This document shows, piece after piece, positions 17,141-25,637 of a DNA stretch of 64,000 nucleotides. Source of the DNA: Stackebrandtia nassauensis DSM 44728. GTDB lineage: Bacteria > Actinomycetota > Actinomycetes > Mycobacteriales > Micromonosporaceae. Under the pieces are notes generated by a model. It was given only the letters and a program-made list of their open reading frames with translations, had not been told where the DNA came from and did not search any database. A program made the translations under genes and the position numbers. Where the stretch lies: the NCBI RefSeq assembly GCF_000024545.1, contig NC_013947.1:5952001-6016000 (forward strand), in the 5' to 3' direction. How positions within the stretch are numbered: position 1 is the stretch's first letter; every line of letters begins with the position of its first letter.

Positions 17141-20100
17141 GTGCGCATCAACCTGCTGGGACCCTTCGAGGTCCTCGACGCCGACGGCCGCACCGTCGAC
17201 GTCGGCGGCCCCCGGGTGCGCGCACTGGCCGCCCGTCTCGCCCTCGCCGACGGCCGTACCGTCTCCGCCGCACTGCTGATCGACGACCTGTGGGGCGACA
17301 ACCCGCCCGCCGGAGCCAGCGGCACCCTGCACCGGCTCGTCTCCCGGCTGCGGAGTGCGTTGCCGGACACCGGAACGGGCCACCCCCTGCGCTCCGAACC
17401 CGGCGGCTACCGACTGGAGGCCACGGTCGACGCCCGCCGCTTCGAGGACCTCGCGGCGTCCGGACGCCAAGCACTCGCCGACACCGACCCCGCCACAGCG
17501 GCCCGGCTACTGCGCGATGCCGAACGACTCTGGCGCGGCCCCGCGCTCGGCGGCCTGGGCGAAGCCCCGTACCTGACCGGCGCCACCGCCCGACTGTCGG
17601 ACCTGCGACTGCGGGTCTCGGAGCATCGGTTCGAGGCCGAACTCGCCCTGGGGCGACACGCCGCCGTCGCCACCGAGGTCGAACAGCTGGCGGCGAACCA
17701 CCCGCTGCGGGAACGCTTGCAGGGCTTGCTGATGCGGGTGCGATACGCCACCGGACGGCAAGCCGAGGCGCTGGCCGTCTTCGAGCGGGTCCGCGCCGAA
17801 CTGGCGGACCGGCTGGGAGCGGACCCGTCGCCGGAGCTGGCCGCTGTCCACGTCGCGGTGCTTCGCCAGGACCCCGACCTGGCCCCGAACCCACCCCACC
17901 CGACGCCGTCGGCCGCGCTGACGAGCTTCGTCGGCCGCGAGTCCGAACTAGACCAACTGCGTTCGCTGCTCGGCCGCGAGCGACTGGTGACGATCCTCGG
18001 CCCCGGCGGAGCGGGCAAGACCCGACTGGCCCGCGAGCTGCTCGTCCAGCTGTCCCCGGACGGCGGCGAAACCCGCTTCGTTGAACTGTCCATGGTCGAC
18101 GGTACTGCGGGGCTGATCCCCGCGATCCTGGACAGCCTCGGCACCCGCTCGCCGTTCCCGGGCGGCCCGGCCGATACCGACGGCCACAGCCGACGTGACT
18201 CGGGCGCCGGTGAGTCCATTACCGCCGACTCGCCCACCGAGTTCGAAGCGCTCACCGCCACACTGCACGGCCGCGCGCTGCTTCTGGTCCTCGACAACTG
18301 CGAACACCTCGCCACCGACGTCGCCATCCTCGTCGAGCGACTGCTCGACACCAACCCCCGGCTACGGATCCTGTGCACCGGTCGGCAACCGCTGGACATC
18401 GCGGGCGAGCAACGCTTCCCCTTGCCGCCGTTGGGTTTGCCAAACTCAGACCGACCCACCACCGAAGCCGCCGCCGTCCGGCTGTTCGCCGACCGCGCCG
18501 CGAAGGTGCGCCCCGGCTTCACCGTCACCGACGCCAACGCCGAAACCGTCGCGGAGATCTGCCGCCGCCTCGACGGTCTGCCGCTGGCCATCGAACTGGC
18601 CGCCGCCCGGACCCGCATCATGACGCCGTCCCAGCTCGCCCACCGTCTCGACGACCGGTTCCAGCTGCTGACCGGCGGCGTTCGCACCGCCGATGCCCGG
18701 CACCAGACGCTGCGAGCCGTCGTGGAGTGGAGCTGGGATCTGCTGGACGAGCCGGAGCGGCGGTTGGCGCGGCGGTTCTCGGTATTCGCGGGTGGGGCCA
18801 CGCTGGCCGCCGTCGAGGCTGTCTGCGGTGGACCGGATCTGCCCGCCGACCGGATCCTCGACGTCGTCGCCGCTCTTGCCGACAAGTCGCTGCTCGAAGC
18901 CACCGACACCGACGGTCCCGAGCCGCGCTTTCGCATGCTGGACACCATCCGCGCCTTCGCCACCGATCAGCTAGCCGAGGCGGGCGAGAGGTCCGGCCCC
19001 GGCCATGCCGCCGCCCCTGACGGCCCCGCCAGCCCGCACCCCACCGAAGCCACCGCCACCCGCACCAAGCACGCCCACTACTTCCGCCAACTCGCCGAGC
19101 ACGCCGATCCCCAACTACGTGGCCCCGACCAGCCCACGGCCCTGGCCATGTTCCAAGCCGAGCAGCCAAACCTGTCGTCCGCCTTGCGATGGGCCCTCAG
19201 CACCGCCGACACTGAACTCGCGCTGCGACTGGCCGCCTCCCAAGTCTGGTACCGACTGCTACGCGGCTCCCGATACGACACCGCCATCACCGACGACGTC
19301 CTCAACCTGCCCGGCGACGACTTCCCCACCGAACGCTCCACAGTCGCCACCGCGCTCGCCATGGCGGGCGTCGGCTTCGCCGGAGTCGACGTCCCCGTCG
19401 CACAGCGAGCCCTGACCGTCGCACGCCACCACATCGACCAAGCCGACCGCTCCCGACACCCGCTGCTGTCCCTGTGGGAACCGCTGCTCGCCTTGCACGA
19501 CAAAGACCTGCACGGCACCCGCCTCGAACTCGAAAAGCTGCTGAACCCGAACGACGCGTGGACCCAAGCCACCGCGTCGCTGTTCCTCGGCTTCGTCCAC
19601 AACCTCGACGGCGACACCTCGACCGCCCGCCACCATCTGGAGCAAGCCGCCGACCACTTCGAACGCCTGGGTGACCGCTGGGGCCGGTTCCTCACCGCGC
19701 AGGCCCTAGCCCCGATACGTTCCCTCAACGGCGATCCCACCTCCGCCGCGACCACCTACCGTGAAGCACTCGCCCACCTCACAGCACTGGGCACCACCGA
19801 AGACGTCCCGATGCTACTGGCCCAAGTGGGCCACGAACTACTGCGCGCCAACGACACCAACGCCGCCCGCTCCGAACTGGAGTCCGCGCTGCGACTCGCC
19901 GACCGCCACGGCAACCGCGAGGCCCGAATCTGGAGCCACTGCGGCCTAGGCGATCTCGCCGTCGCAACCGCCAACCTCCCCGAAGCCGAACACCACTACC
20001 GGCTCGCCCGGGAAGCGATAGCCGCCGACTCTCCCACCCGCCGACTCATACCCGTCATCGAAAGCCGCACCGCCCGACTCCTGCACGCCAACGGATCCCC

Positions 20101-20434
20101 AGTAGCGGCAAGGTCCCGACTCCAGACCGCCATCACCGCAGCCCTCGCCGCCGACGACCTGCCGAGCCTCGCCTACGCCGCCAACACCCTCGCCGAAATC
20201 GTCCTGGCCGACGGCGATCCCGCCACCGCCGCCGAAATCCTCGGCCTGGCCGAAACCATCCGCGGCGCCCCCGACCAAGGCGACCCCAACGTCGCCCGCA
20301 CCACCACTGCGGCCCGTACCGCTCTCGGCACCGCTGACTTCACCACCGCTCACCAGCACGGCGCACACCGTACCCGCGCCGAGTCCCTGAAGCGACTGAC
20401 CGACCTCGCCGAACAGACCCCCGCCTCCGGCTGA
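17141..20434 (+). CDS. AfsR/SARP-family regulator with BTAD, NTPase and TPR domains
   Basis: A 1,097-residue multi-domain regulator. Residues 1-95 are the winged-helix DNA-binding domain (MRINLLGPFEVLDADG; RVRALAARLALADG). Residues 95-245 are the bacterial transcriptional activator domain. An NTPase of the AfsR/NB-ARC type follows, with Walker A LGPGGAGKTR near residue 287 and LLLVLDNCEH as Walker B. The C-terminal 400 residues are TPR-like helices. The order equals AfsR-type large SARPs, which activate secondary metabolism or respond to stress. The GTG start at 17141 begins the conserved domain. The immediate neighbours are not a biosynthetic cluster, so its targets cannot be named. Confidence 0.9.
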   Translation: MRINLLGPFEVLDADGRTVDVGGPRVRALAARLALADGRTVSAALLIDDLWGDNPPAGASGTLHRLVSRLRSALPDTGTGHPLRSEPGGYRLEATVDARRFEDLAASGRQALADTDPATAARLLRDAERLWRGPALGGLGEAPYLTGATARLSDLRLRVSEHRFEAELALGRHAAVATEVEQLAANHPLRERLQGLLMRVRYATGRQAEALAVFERVRAELADRLGADPSPELAAVHVAVLRQDPDLAPNPPHPTPSAALTSFVGRESELDQLRSLLGRERLVTILGPGGAGKTRLARELLVQLSPDGGETRFVELSMVDGTAGLIPAILDSLGTRSPFPGGPADTDGHSRRDSGAGESITADSPTEFEALTATLHGRALLLVLDNCEHLATDVAILVERLLDTNPRLRILCTGRQPLDIAGEQRFPLPPLGLPNSDRPTTEAAAVRLFADRAAKVRPGFTVTDANAETVAEICRRLDGLPLAIELAAARTRIMTPSQLAHRLDDRFQLLTGGVRTADARHQTLRAVVEWSWDLLDEPERRLARRFSVFAGGATLAAVEAVCGGPDLPADRILDVVAALADKSLLEATDTDGPEPRFRMLDTIRAFATDQLAEAGERSGPGHAAAPDGPASPHPTEATATRTKHAHYFRQLAEHADPQLRGPDQPTALAMFQAEQPNLSSALRWALSTADTELALRLAASQVWYRLLRGSRYDTAITDDVLNLPGDDFPTERSTVATALAMAGVGFAGVDVPVAQRALTVARHHIDQADRSRHPLLSLWEPLLALHDKDLHGTRLELEKLLNPNDAWTQATASLFLGFVHNLDGDTSTARHHLEQAADHFERLGDRWGRFLTAQALAPIRSLNGDPTSAATTYREALAHLTALGTTEDVPMLLAQVGHELLRANDTNAARSELESALRLADRHGNREARIWSHCGLGDLAVATANLPEAEHHYRLAREAIAADSPTRRLIPVIESRTARLLHANGSPVAARSRLQTAITAALAADDLPSLAYAANTLAEIVLADGDPATAAEILGLAETIRGAPDQGDPNVARTTTAARTALGTADFTTAHQHGAHRTRAESLKRLTDLAEQTPASG

Positions 20435-20470
20435 CAGCGAACTGTTCGACGCCTGTCAGCGCGGCGGCGA

Positions 20471-20495
20471 ATCGTGTGGTCGTCAACCACACGAT
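20471..20495. promoter_or_regulatory. Perfect 10-bp inverted repeat upstream of the CPBP protease gene
   Basis: ATCGTGTGGT (20471-20480) and its exact complement ACCACACGAT (20486-20495) are separated by CGTCA. It lies right before the AGGAGG of the next gene. No U-run follows, so an operator or a translation-controlling hairpin is more likely than a terminator of the SARP transcript. Confidence 0.5.
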
Positions 20496-20510
20496 CGCAG
20501 GAGGTCCCCA

Positions 20511-21350
20511 ATGTCAACCGTTCCCATCGCTCCCCCATCACAGTCCCTCGCCCACCGCTTCAGTCTGCCGACGTTTCTCCTCGTCACGCTACTGGGCGGC
20601 TGGGTCGCCGTCACCCCCCTGTGGCTCTTCGGCGGGAACGCCGCGCTCGGCATCGCCGGGATGGCCATGATGTCCACTCCCGCGCTGGGGGTGCTGGCCG
20701 CCCGTCGCCGCGGCGTCCGATTCCGGGACCTCGCCCACGCAACCGGATTGACGCTCGGCCCGCGCCGAACCCGCACCATCGCCGTTGCCATCGCCGTGCT
20801 GCTGGGCCTCCCCGCGCTGGCCGGGATCGCCATCGCGATCGCCGCCGGTTCCGGCTTGGCCACACTCAACCCGGGGATGTCGGGCGCGCTGCTCGCCGTC
20901 GTCATGACCCCGCTGACCACGTTCCTCATGGTCCCGACCGCGTTCGGCGAGGAGTGGGGCTGGCGCGGTCTCCTTCTGCCGCACCTGATGGAACGCCACT
21001 CACGACGCAAGGCCATTGTGGTCACCGGCTTGATCTGGTGTGTCTGGCACGCACCCCTGGGCCTCTTCTTCGGAGCGTCGGCGCCCTTGTACTTCATCCC
21101 GCTGAGCGCGATGTTCATGGTCTTCGCCGGTCCGGTCAGCTGGGCACGGTTGGCCACCGGTTCCGTGTGGCCCGCGGTCCTCGCCCACGCCGGACTGAAC
21201 GCGTCCGCGGCAACGCTGTTCACATCCCTGTCCTCAGGCGCCACCCCCGCCGACATCGGAATCGGCGCGGTGGTCGGCATGGCTCTCTGGGCGGCGGCTC
21301 TGCTGCTGACGACAGCGATCCTGTTCCGCACCAAACATCAACACCCGTGA
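20511..21350 (+). CDS. CPBP-family intramembrane glutamic protease
   Basis: A 279-residue protein with about seven or eight TM segments. It carries the ABI/CPBP signature: E147-E148-W-G-W-R152 (GEEWGWRG), a second motif with H180 (WCVWHAPLG) and a third (HAGLNAS). In this family the Glu pair and His residues form the metal-independent intramembrane protease site, used in prenyl-protein-like processing or bacteriocin self-immunity. The start at 20511 follows AGGAGG at good spacing. No bacteriocin-like gene is next to it, so its substrate is unknown. Confidence 0.88.
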   Translation: MSTVPIAPPSQSLAHRFSLPTFLLVTLLGGWVAVTPLWLFGGNAALGIAGMAMMSTPALGVLAARRRGVRFRDLAHATGLTLGPRRTRTIAVAIAVLLGLPALAGIAIAIAAGSGLATLNPGMSGALLAVVMTPLTTFLMVPTAFGEEWGWRGLLLPHLMERHSRRKAIVVTGLIWCVWHAPLGLFFGASAPLYFIPLSAMFMVFAGPVSWARLATGSVWPAVLAHAGLNASAATLFTSLSSGATPADIGIGAVVGMALWAAALLLTTAILFRTKHQHP

Positions 21351-21360
21351 CCCACATCAC

Positions 21361-21424
21361 TTGAACTTAGTACAAGAATCTATTGCACTTAGTTCAAGCG
21401 GAGGCTAACTTGTACTTAGTTCAA
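21361..21424. promoter_or_regulatory. Three tandem 15-bp palindromic operators
   Basis: Three copies of TTGnACTTAGTnCAA occur at 21361-21375 (TTGAACTTAGTACAA), 21383-21397 (TTGCACTTAGTTCAA) and 21410-21424 (TTGTACTTAGTTCAA). The arms are complementary around a central T. They fill the promoter region of the serine hydrolase gene. Start-to-start distances are 22 and 27 bp, so the sites would lie at differing helical faces. The regulator is not obvious in the window: the neighbouring MarR protein has different candidate sites. Confidence 0.75.
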
Positions 21425-21427
21425 GTA

Positions 21428-21445
21428 GCCCCGGTCCTCCGGGGC
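21428..21445 (+). other. Small stem-loop in the 5' leader of the serine hydrolase gene
   Basis: GCCCCGG (21428-21434), loop TCCT, CCGGGGC (21439-21445) form a 7-bp GC stem between the operators and the ribosome binding site GAGGAG. It could stabilise the leader or cause pausing. No T-run follows. Confidence 0.35.
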
Positions 21446-21468
21446 CCCAGCAAAGAGGAGCCACGAAC

Positions 21469-22839
21469 ATGTCGAACGACTTCATCGCCCAGGCCCAGGA
21501 ACGACTCGACACCCTGCGCGCCAAGCACCGCATCCCCGGTGCCTCCCTGGCCATCCTGGTCGACGGCCAGATCCACGAGCTGGCCTCCGGAGTCCTGAAC
21601 CGCGACACCGGCGTCGAGGTCACCCCGGACTCGCTGTTCCAGTCCGGCTCGGTCGCCAAGATCTACACCGCCACCGTCATCATGCGGCTGGTCGGCGAGG
21701 GCAAACTCGACCTGGACGCCAAGGTCGTCGACGTCCTGCCCGAGTTCAGCACCCCCGACCCCGAAGCGGCCGCCCAGATCACCATCCGGCAGCTGCTGTC
21801 CCACACCGGCGGTGTCACCAACGACTTCCACGGCGCCGCCGACGCCACCGGCGGCGACGCGCTGGCCCGGTACGTCGAGGCCGCCCGCGAAGTGCCGCTG
21901 GACCTGCCGCCTGGAACCGCCGCGTCCTACGGCAGCCTCGGCATCGTCGTGCTGGGCCGCGTCATCGAGGTGCTCACCGGAACGACCTGGAACCAGGCGC
22001 TGAAGGACCTGCTGTTCGACCCGTTGGGGCTGAAGCGTTCGGTGACCCTGCCCGAGGAGGCGATGCGGTACCGCTACGCGTGGGGCCACCTCGGCCAGCC
22101 GGGCACCGACCCGGAACCGATCGACATGTTCTCCTACATCCCCCGGGCCTTCGCCCCGGCGGCGCAGGTCCTGGTCTCGGCCGGGGACCTGGTGCGGCTG
22201 GCGAAGCTGCACCTGGACGGCGGCGTGGCGCCCGACGGCACCCGGATCGTCGCCGCCGAGGCCGTCGCGGCCATGCAGCGCGTCGAGTCCACACCCGTCG
22301 ACCGCTGGTCGGTCAGCGCCGACCACTGGGGACTGGGCTGGTGCCTGTACGACCAGCCGGGTTTCCAGGGCTTCGGCCACGACGGTTCGGCGGTGTCGCA
22401 GCACGCGATGCTGCGGGTATTCCCCGAGCAGGGCGTCGCGCTGGCGCTGATGACCAACAGCGGCAACGGACGTTCCCTGTACGCGGAGCTGTTCCCCGAA
22501 CTGCTCGACGCGCTGGGCATCACGATGCCCGCGCCCTTCGGTCCGGCCGACCCGCCCATCACCGTGGACGCGACCCGGTTCTACGGCCTCTACCAGCGGG
22601 CTGGTGTCGACATCACCATCAGCGAACGCGACGGCAAGCCGTACGCGAAGTACGAGTTCGTCGACGTCTCCGCGGAGATCCCGCCGCTGGAGGGAGAGAT
22701 GCGACCGGTGTCGGACACCGTCTTCTCGGTGTTCATGTCCGGCGAGGGCATCAACGAGGAGATGCCGGTCATCTTCACCACCCACAACGGCACCGAGTAC
22801 TGCTGGGCCGGTATGCGCGCCGCCCCCAAAACCGCTTGA
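21469..22839 (+). CDS. Class C beta-lactamase-like serine hydrolase
   Basis: A 456-residue protein of the beta-lactamase/DD-peptidase-fold family (Pfam Beta-lactamase). The active-site SxxK is S61-V-A-K64 in FQSGSVAKIY. A Tyr-containing second motif reads YGSLG, and a late GFGHDGS corresponds to the KTG/HxG box. A further C-terminal domain of about 110 residues follows after residue 345. There is no signal peptide, so it is cytoplasmic. Many family members are esterases or peptidases rather than antibiotic-degrading enzymes, so no resistance function is claimed. Expression is probably controlled by the three operators upstream. Confidence 0.87.
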   Translation: MSNDFIAQAQERLDTLRAKHRIPGASLAILVDGQIHELASGVLNRDTGVEVTPDSLFQSGSVAKIYTATVIMRLVGEGKLDLDAKVVDVLPEFSTPDPEAAAQITIRQLLSHTGGVTNDFHGAADATGGDALARYVEAAREVPLDLPPGTAASYGSLGIVVLGRVIEVLTGTTWNQALKDLLFDPLGLKRSVTLPEEAMRYRYAWGHLGQPGTDPEPIDMFSYIPRAFAPAAQVLVSAGDLVRLAKLHLDGGVAPDGTRIVAAEAVAAMQRVESTPVDRWSVSADHWGLGWCLYDQPGFQGFGHDGSAVSQHAMLRVFPEQGVALALMTNSGNGRSLYAELFPELLDALGITMPAPFGPADPPITVDATRFYGLYQRAGVDITISERDGKPYAKYEFVDVSAEIPPLEGEMRPVSDTVFSVFMSGEGINEEMPVIFTTHNGTEYCWAGMRAAPKTA

Positions 22840-22854
22840 GCCCCAACGAAACAA

Positions 22855-22883
22855 GGCCGCGTCCGGACGAACCGGGCGCGGCC
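22855..22883 (+). terminator. Stem-loop after the serine hydrolase gene
   Basis: GGCCGCGTCCGG (22855-22866), loop ACGAA, CCGGGCGCGGCC (22872-22883): a 12-bp GC stem with one mismatch, 13 nt after the stop codon. No clear U-run follows, as is usual in high-GC actinobacterial terminators. Confidence 0.65.
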
Positions 22884-22941
22884 CCTTCGCGTCACCTCAC
22901 GTCGATCGGCAGCGGCGACGTATCCCGCCGTTGACTTTCGT

Positions 22942-23346
22942 CTAGGCGGGTTCGGGCACCTTGTCCAGGGCGGCCCGCAGCACCGCCAGGTGGGTCGGCG
23001 CGGCGGCCTCCCAGCGCGCGCGGCCCTCGTCGGTGAGTTCCAGGAACATGGCGCGGCGGTCGAAGTCACAGACCGCGCGGGTCACCAGTCCCGCCTTCTC
23101 CAACCGGGTCACAGTGCGAGATAGCGCACTCTGGCTCAGATACATCTTCGCCTCAAGGTCCTTCATCTTGACCTTGCCGTCGCCCTTGCCGCATACGCCA
23201 CCGAGCTGACAGAGGACCTCGAACTCACTGAGCCCCAGGTCATGGCGCGCTTGGAGTTCGTTCTCAAGCTCGCAGGACGTGGTGTGGACGACCCGAAGTG
23301 TTTCACACCACGCTGTGCGCACCTCGTCGTCCGTCATGTGTGTCAT
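22942..23346 (-). CDS. MarR-family transcriptional regulator
   Basis: A 134-residue winged-helix regulator. The recognition region reads MKDLEAKMYLSQSALSRTVTRLEKAGLVTR (residues 61-90), followed by the wing DRRAMFLELTDEGR. It is divergent from an MFS exporter gene, with two copies of a palindrome between them, the usual arrangement for a drug-responsive MarR repressor. A start at 23346 or the ATG nine bases later (23337) are both possible; neither has a good ribosome binding site. Confidence 0.9.
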   Translation of the reverse strand: MTHMTDDEVRTAWCETLRVVHTTSCELENELQARHDLGLSEFEVLCQLGGVCGKGDGKVKMKDLEAKMYLSQSALSRTVTRLEKAGLVTRAVCDFDRRAMFLELTDEGRARWEAAAPTHLAVLRAALDKVPEPA

Positions 23347-23369
23347 GACCAGGAGATTAACATGTCAAG

Positions 23370-23410
23370 GCATTTAATGTCCACGCGAAATATGTCTTGG
23401 CATTCAATGC
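23370..23410. promoter_or_regulatory. Two MarR-type operators between the regulator and exporter genes
   Basis: GCATTTAATGT (23370-23380) and GCATTCAATGC (23400-23410) are two versions of GCATTnAATGC, 30 bp apart (about three helical turns). They fill the gap between the divergent starts of the MarR gene (23346) and the exporter gene (23421), so a repressor here would shut both promoters. Confidence 0.65.
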
Positions 23411-23420
23411 AGAAGCATGT

Positions 23421-24887
23421 ATGTTGATCGACGTGACTCTCACTGAAGCGAAACCCCAGCCCAAGCACGTGACGTCCCCCGAGGGACCCGATACCCCCAC
23501 CCCCCACGCCCGGCGTTGGGGCCCGAAACTGTGGGCCATTCTCTTTGTCGCCGGTCTGGCGATGTTCCTGGACGCACTCGACGTCTCGATGGTCGGCGTC
23601 GCACTGCCGTCCATCGGCGCCGAACTGGGACTTGACACCGCCAGCCTCCAGTGGATCGTGAACGGCTACATCCTCGGCTACGGCGGACTGCTGCTGCTGG
23701 GCGGCCGGGCCGCGGACCTGTTGGGCCGCCGCAAGGTCTTCCTCGGCGCTTTGGTCGTGTTCGGTGTTGCCTCCCTAGTCGGCGGGCTCGTCGACCACGG
23801 TGGACTCCTGATCGCCAGCCGGATCGTCAAGGGCGTCGCCGCCGCGTTCACCGCACCCGCGGCGTTGTCCATCATCACCACAACCTTCAAGCAGGGACAC
23901 GACCGCAACCGGGCGCTGTCACTGTTCACGGTGTTCGGTGCCACCGGTTACGCGTCCGGCCTGATCGTCTCCGGCCTGCTGACCGGCATCGACTGGCGAC
24001 TGACCTTCTTCGCGCCGGTCGCGGTGGTCGCCGTGGTCATCATCGCCGCCTTCTTCGTGGTGCCGAAGTCCTCGCCGGAGCACGGCAGCATCGACTACGC
24101 CGGTGCCGTCCTGCTGACCGGCGGCATGCTGGCCGCCGTCTACACGATCGTGACCGCTCCCGAGACCGGCTTCACCCCGCTGGTGACCGCCACGGCCATC
24201 GCCGCCGTCGCCTTCATCGGAGTGTTCCTGTTCGTGCAGAACAAGGTCAAGGAGCCGCTGATCCGCCTGGGCATCTTCAAGATCGGCTCGATCGTGCGGG
24301 CCAACCTGGCCGCGCTGGCGATCTTCGGTTCCTACATCAGCTTCCAGACCGTCGTGTCCCTCTACCTTCAGAACACCCTGAAGTGGGACCCGCTGCAGAT
24401 GGCGCTGGCGCTGGCTCCCGCCGGAGTGATCGTGGCCTTCCTGTCCCCGATCGCCGGCAAGTTCATCGACCGCTTCGGCACCAAGCCGATGATCATCGCC
24501 GCGATGGGCGCCTTCGTCCTGGGCTACCTGTGGTTCATCATCCGCGGCGGCGACCCGACCCCCGCCTACTTCGTGGACTACCTGCCCTCGTTCCTGCTGC
24601 TGGGCCTGGGCTTCGCCCTCGGCTTCTCGGCGGTCATGGTGCAGGCCACCGACGGCATCAGCGACGACGAGCAGGGCCTGGCCTCCGGTCTGGTCCAGAC
24701 CTCCGGCCAGATCGGCGGCGCGGTCGTCCTGGCGATCGTCACCGGCCTGATCGCCGGTCCCGCCGCCACCAGCATCGCGCAGTACAGGCCGGGTCTGTAC
24801 CTGATCGTGATCGTCGGCGCCGTCGGCCTGCTGGCCGCGGTCAGCGCGCTGCTGTCGGGCCGCAAGCCCGCGCTGGAAGCCGCGTGA
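23421..24887 (+). CDS. DHA2-family MFS drug exporter
   Basis: A 488-residue transporter with about 14 TM segments, the DHA2 size. The loop between TM2 and TM3 has the MFS signature GGRAADLLGRRKVF, and motif C-like glycines follow in TM5. I chose the ATG at 23421, since the TTG at 23397 lies inside the operator region. Relatives export disinfectants, antibiotics and dyes by proton antiport. The adjacent MarR gene suggests induction by a toxic ligand. Confidence 0.9.
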   Translation: MLIDVTLTEAKPQPKHVTSPEGPDTPTPHARRWGPKLWAILFVAGLAMFLDALDVSMVGVALPSIGAELGLDTASLQWIVNGYILGYGGLLLLGGRAADLLGRRKVFLGALVVFGVASLVGGLVDHGGLLIASRIVKGVAAAFTAPAALSIITTTFKQGHDRNRALSLFTVFGATGYASGLIVSGLLTGIDWRLTFFAPVAVVAVVIIAAFFVVPKSSPEHGSIDYAGAVLLTGGMLAAVYTIVTAPETGFTPLVTATAIAAVAFIGVFLFVQNKVKEPLIRLGIFKIGSIVRANLAALAIFGSYISFQTVVSLYLQNTLKWDPLQMALALAPAGVIVAFLSPIAGKFIDRFGTKPMIIAAMGAFVLGYLWFIIRGGDPTPAYFVDYLPSFLLLGLGFALGFSAVMVQATDGISDDEQGLASGLVQTSGQIGGAVVLAIVTGLIAGPAATSIAQYRPGLYLIVIVGAVGLLAAVSALLSGRKPALEAA

Positions 24888-24915
24888 CACAACGTAAGTA
24901 ACCGCAAGGGAGGAT

Positions 24916-24945
24916 GCTGGGGCCGCCGGGGATGGCGGCCCCAGC
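24916..24945. terminator. Bidirectional terminator between exporter and TetR genes
   Basis: A perfect 12-bp inverted repeat, GCTGGGGCCGCC at 24916-24927 and its complement at 24934-24945, with a 6-nt loop. It lies between two convergent genes (ends at 24887 and 24955). Confidence 0.8.
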
Positions 24946-24954
24946 TTCGTGTTC

Positions 24955-25542
24955 TCACTCGGTGTCGGGGGTGATGCGCGCCAGCGCGTGGATCCCCCGG
25001 AACAACTCCTCGGCCGACGGCGCCGTGTCCGGGTTGACCAGGTACTGGATCATCACGCCGCTCAACAGCGCCATCTGCACCGAACCGAGGGTGCGGATCG
25101 TCTCGGGCGGCACCTGCGACTCCTCGACGCCGGTCAGCACCGACGTGATGCCGCTGCGCCCCTCCTCGAAGCCCGCGGACAGGTGCTCGCGCACCGACGC
25201 GTCCCGATAGGCCACCAGCACCGACTCCAGGTTCGCGGCCCAGAAGGTCTTGTCCTCTCCGCCGTAGGCCGCCATCATGTTCGTCCACAGTGCCGTGAAC
25301 CGCTGGACGGGCGTCGCGTCCGGGTCGGCCGCCTCGGCCGTCGGCGACAAGCCCGAGTCCCCGCCGCCGAGCACCTCGAACAGGGCCGCGTTCAACAGCG
25401 CCTCCTTCGATCCGAAGTGGTAGCCGATGGCCGCCTTGCTGACGCCCGCAAGGTCCGAGATGTCGCGCACGGTGGTGCGCTCATAGCCCTTCTGAATCAG
25501 ACACTGCTTCGCCGCGTCCAGAAGTTGCTCGCGATTTCCCAT
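24955..25542 (-). CDS. TetR-family transcriptional regulator
   Basis: A 195-residue regulator with a textbook N-terminal domain (REQLLDAAKQCLIQKGYERTTVRDISDLAGVSKAAIGYHFGSKEAL, residues 4-48, quoted in part as VSKAAIGYHFGSKEAL). It is divergent from a secreted carboxylesterase gene. A 19-bp perfect palindrome lies in the shared promoter, so it probably represses that gene and itself. The ligand is unknown. Confidence 0.9.
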   Translation of the reverse strand: MGNREQLLDAAKQCLIQKGYERTTVRDISDLAGVSKAAIGYHFGSKEALLNAALFEVLGGGDSGLSPTAEAADPDATPVQRFTALWTNMMAAYGGEDKTFWAANLESVLVAYRDASVREHLSAGFEEGRSGITSVLTGVEESQVPPETIRTLGSVQMALLSGVMIQYLVNPDTAPSAEELFRGIHALARITPDTE

Positions 25543-25592
25543 GTCAGCAGCCTAACCCGCGCTGGGACGCCTGTCTGAGACAAGTTTTTGCC

Positions 25593-25611
25593 CAAACGTC
25601 TTAGACGTTTG
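25593..25611. promoter_or_regulatory. 19-bp TetR operator over the carboxylesterase promoter
   Basis: CAAACGTCTTAGACGTTTG is a perfect palindrome around a central T. It contains TTAGAC (25601-25606), which with TACGGT 18 bp later (25625-25630) makes a plausible promoter for the esterase, so binding would cover the -35. A shorter palindrome TGTCTGAGACA sits beside it at 25572-25582. Confidence 0.75.
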
Positions 25612-25637
25612 TCCAAATCTTTGCTACGGTTCTCCGC

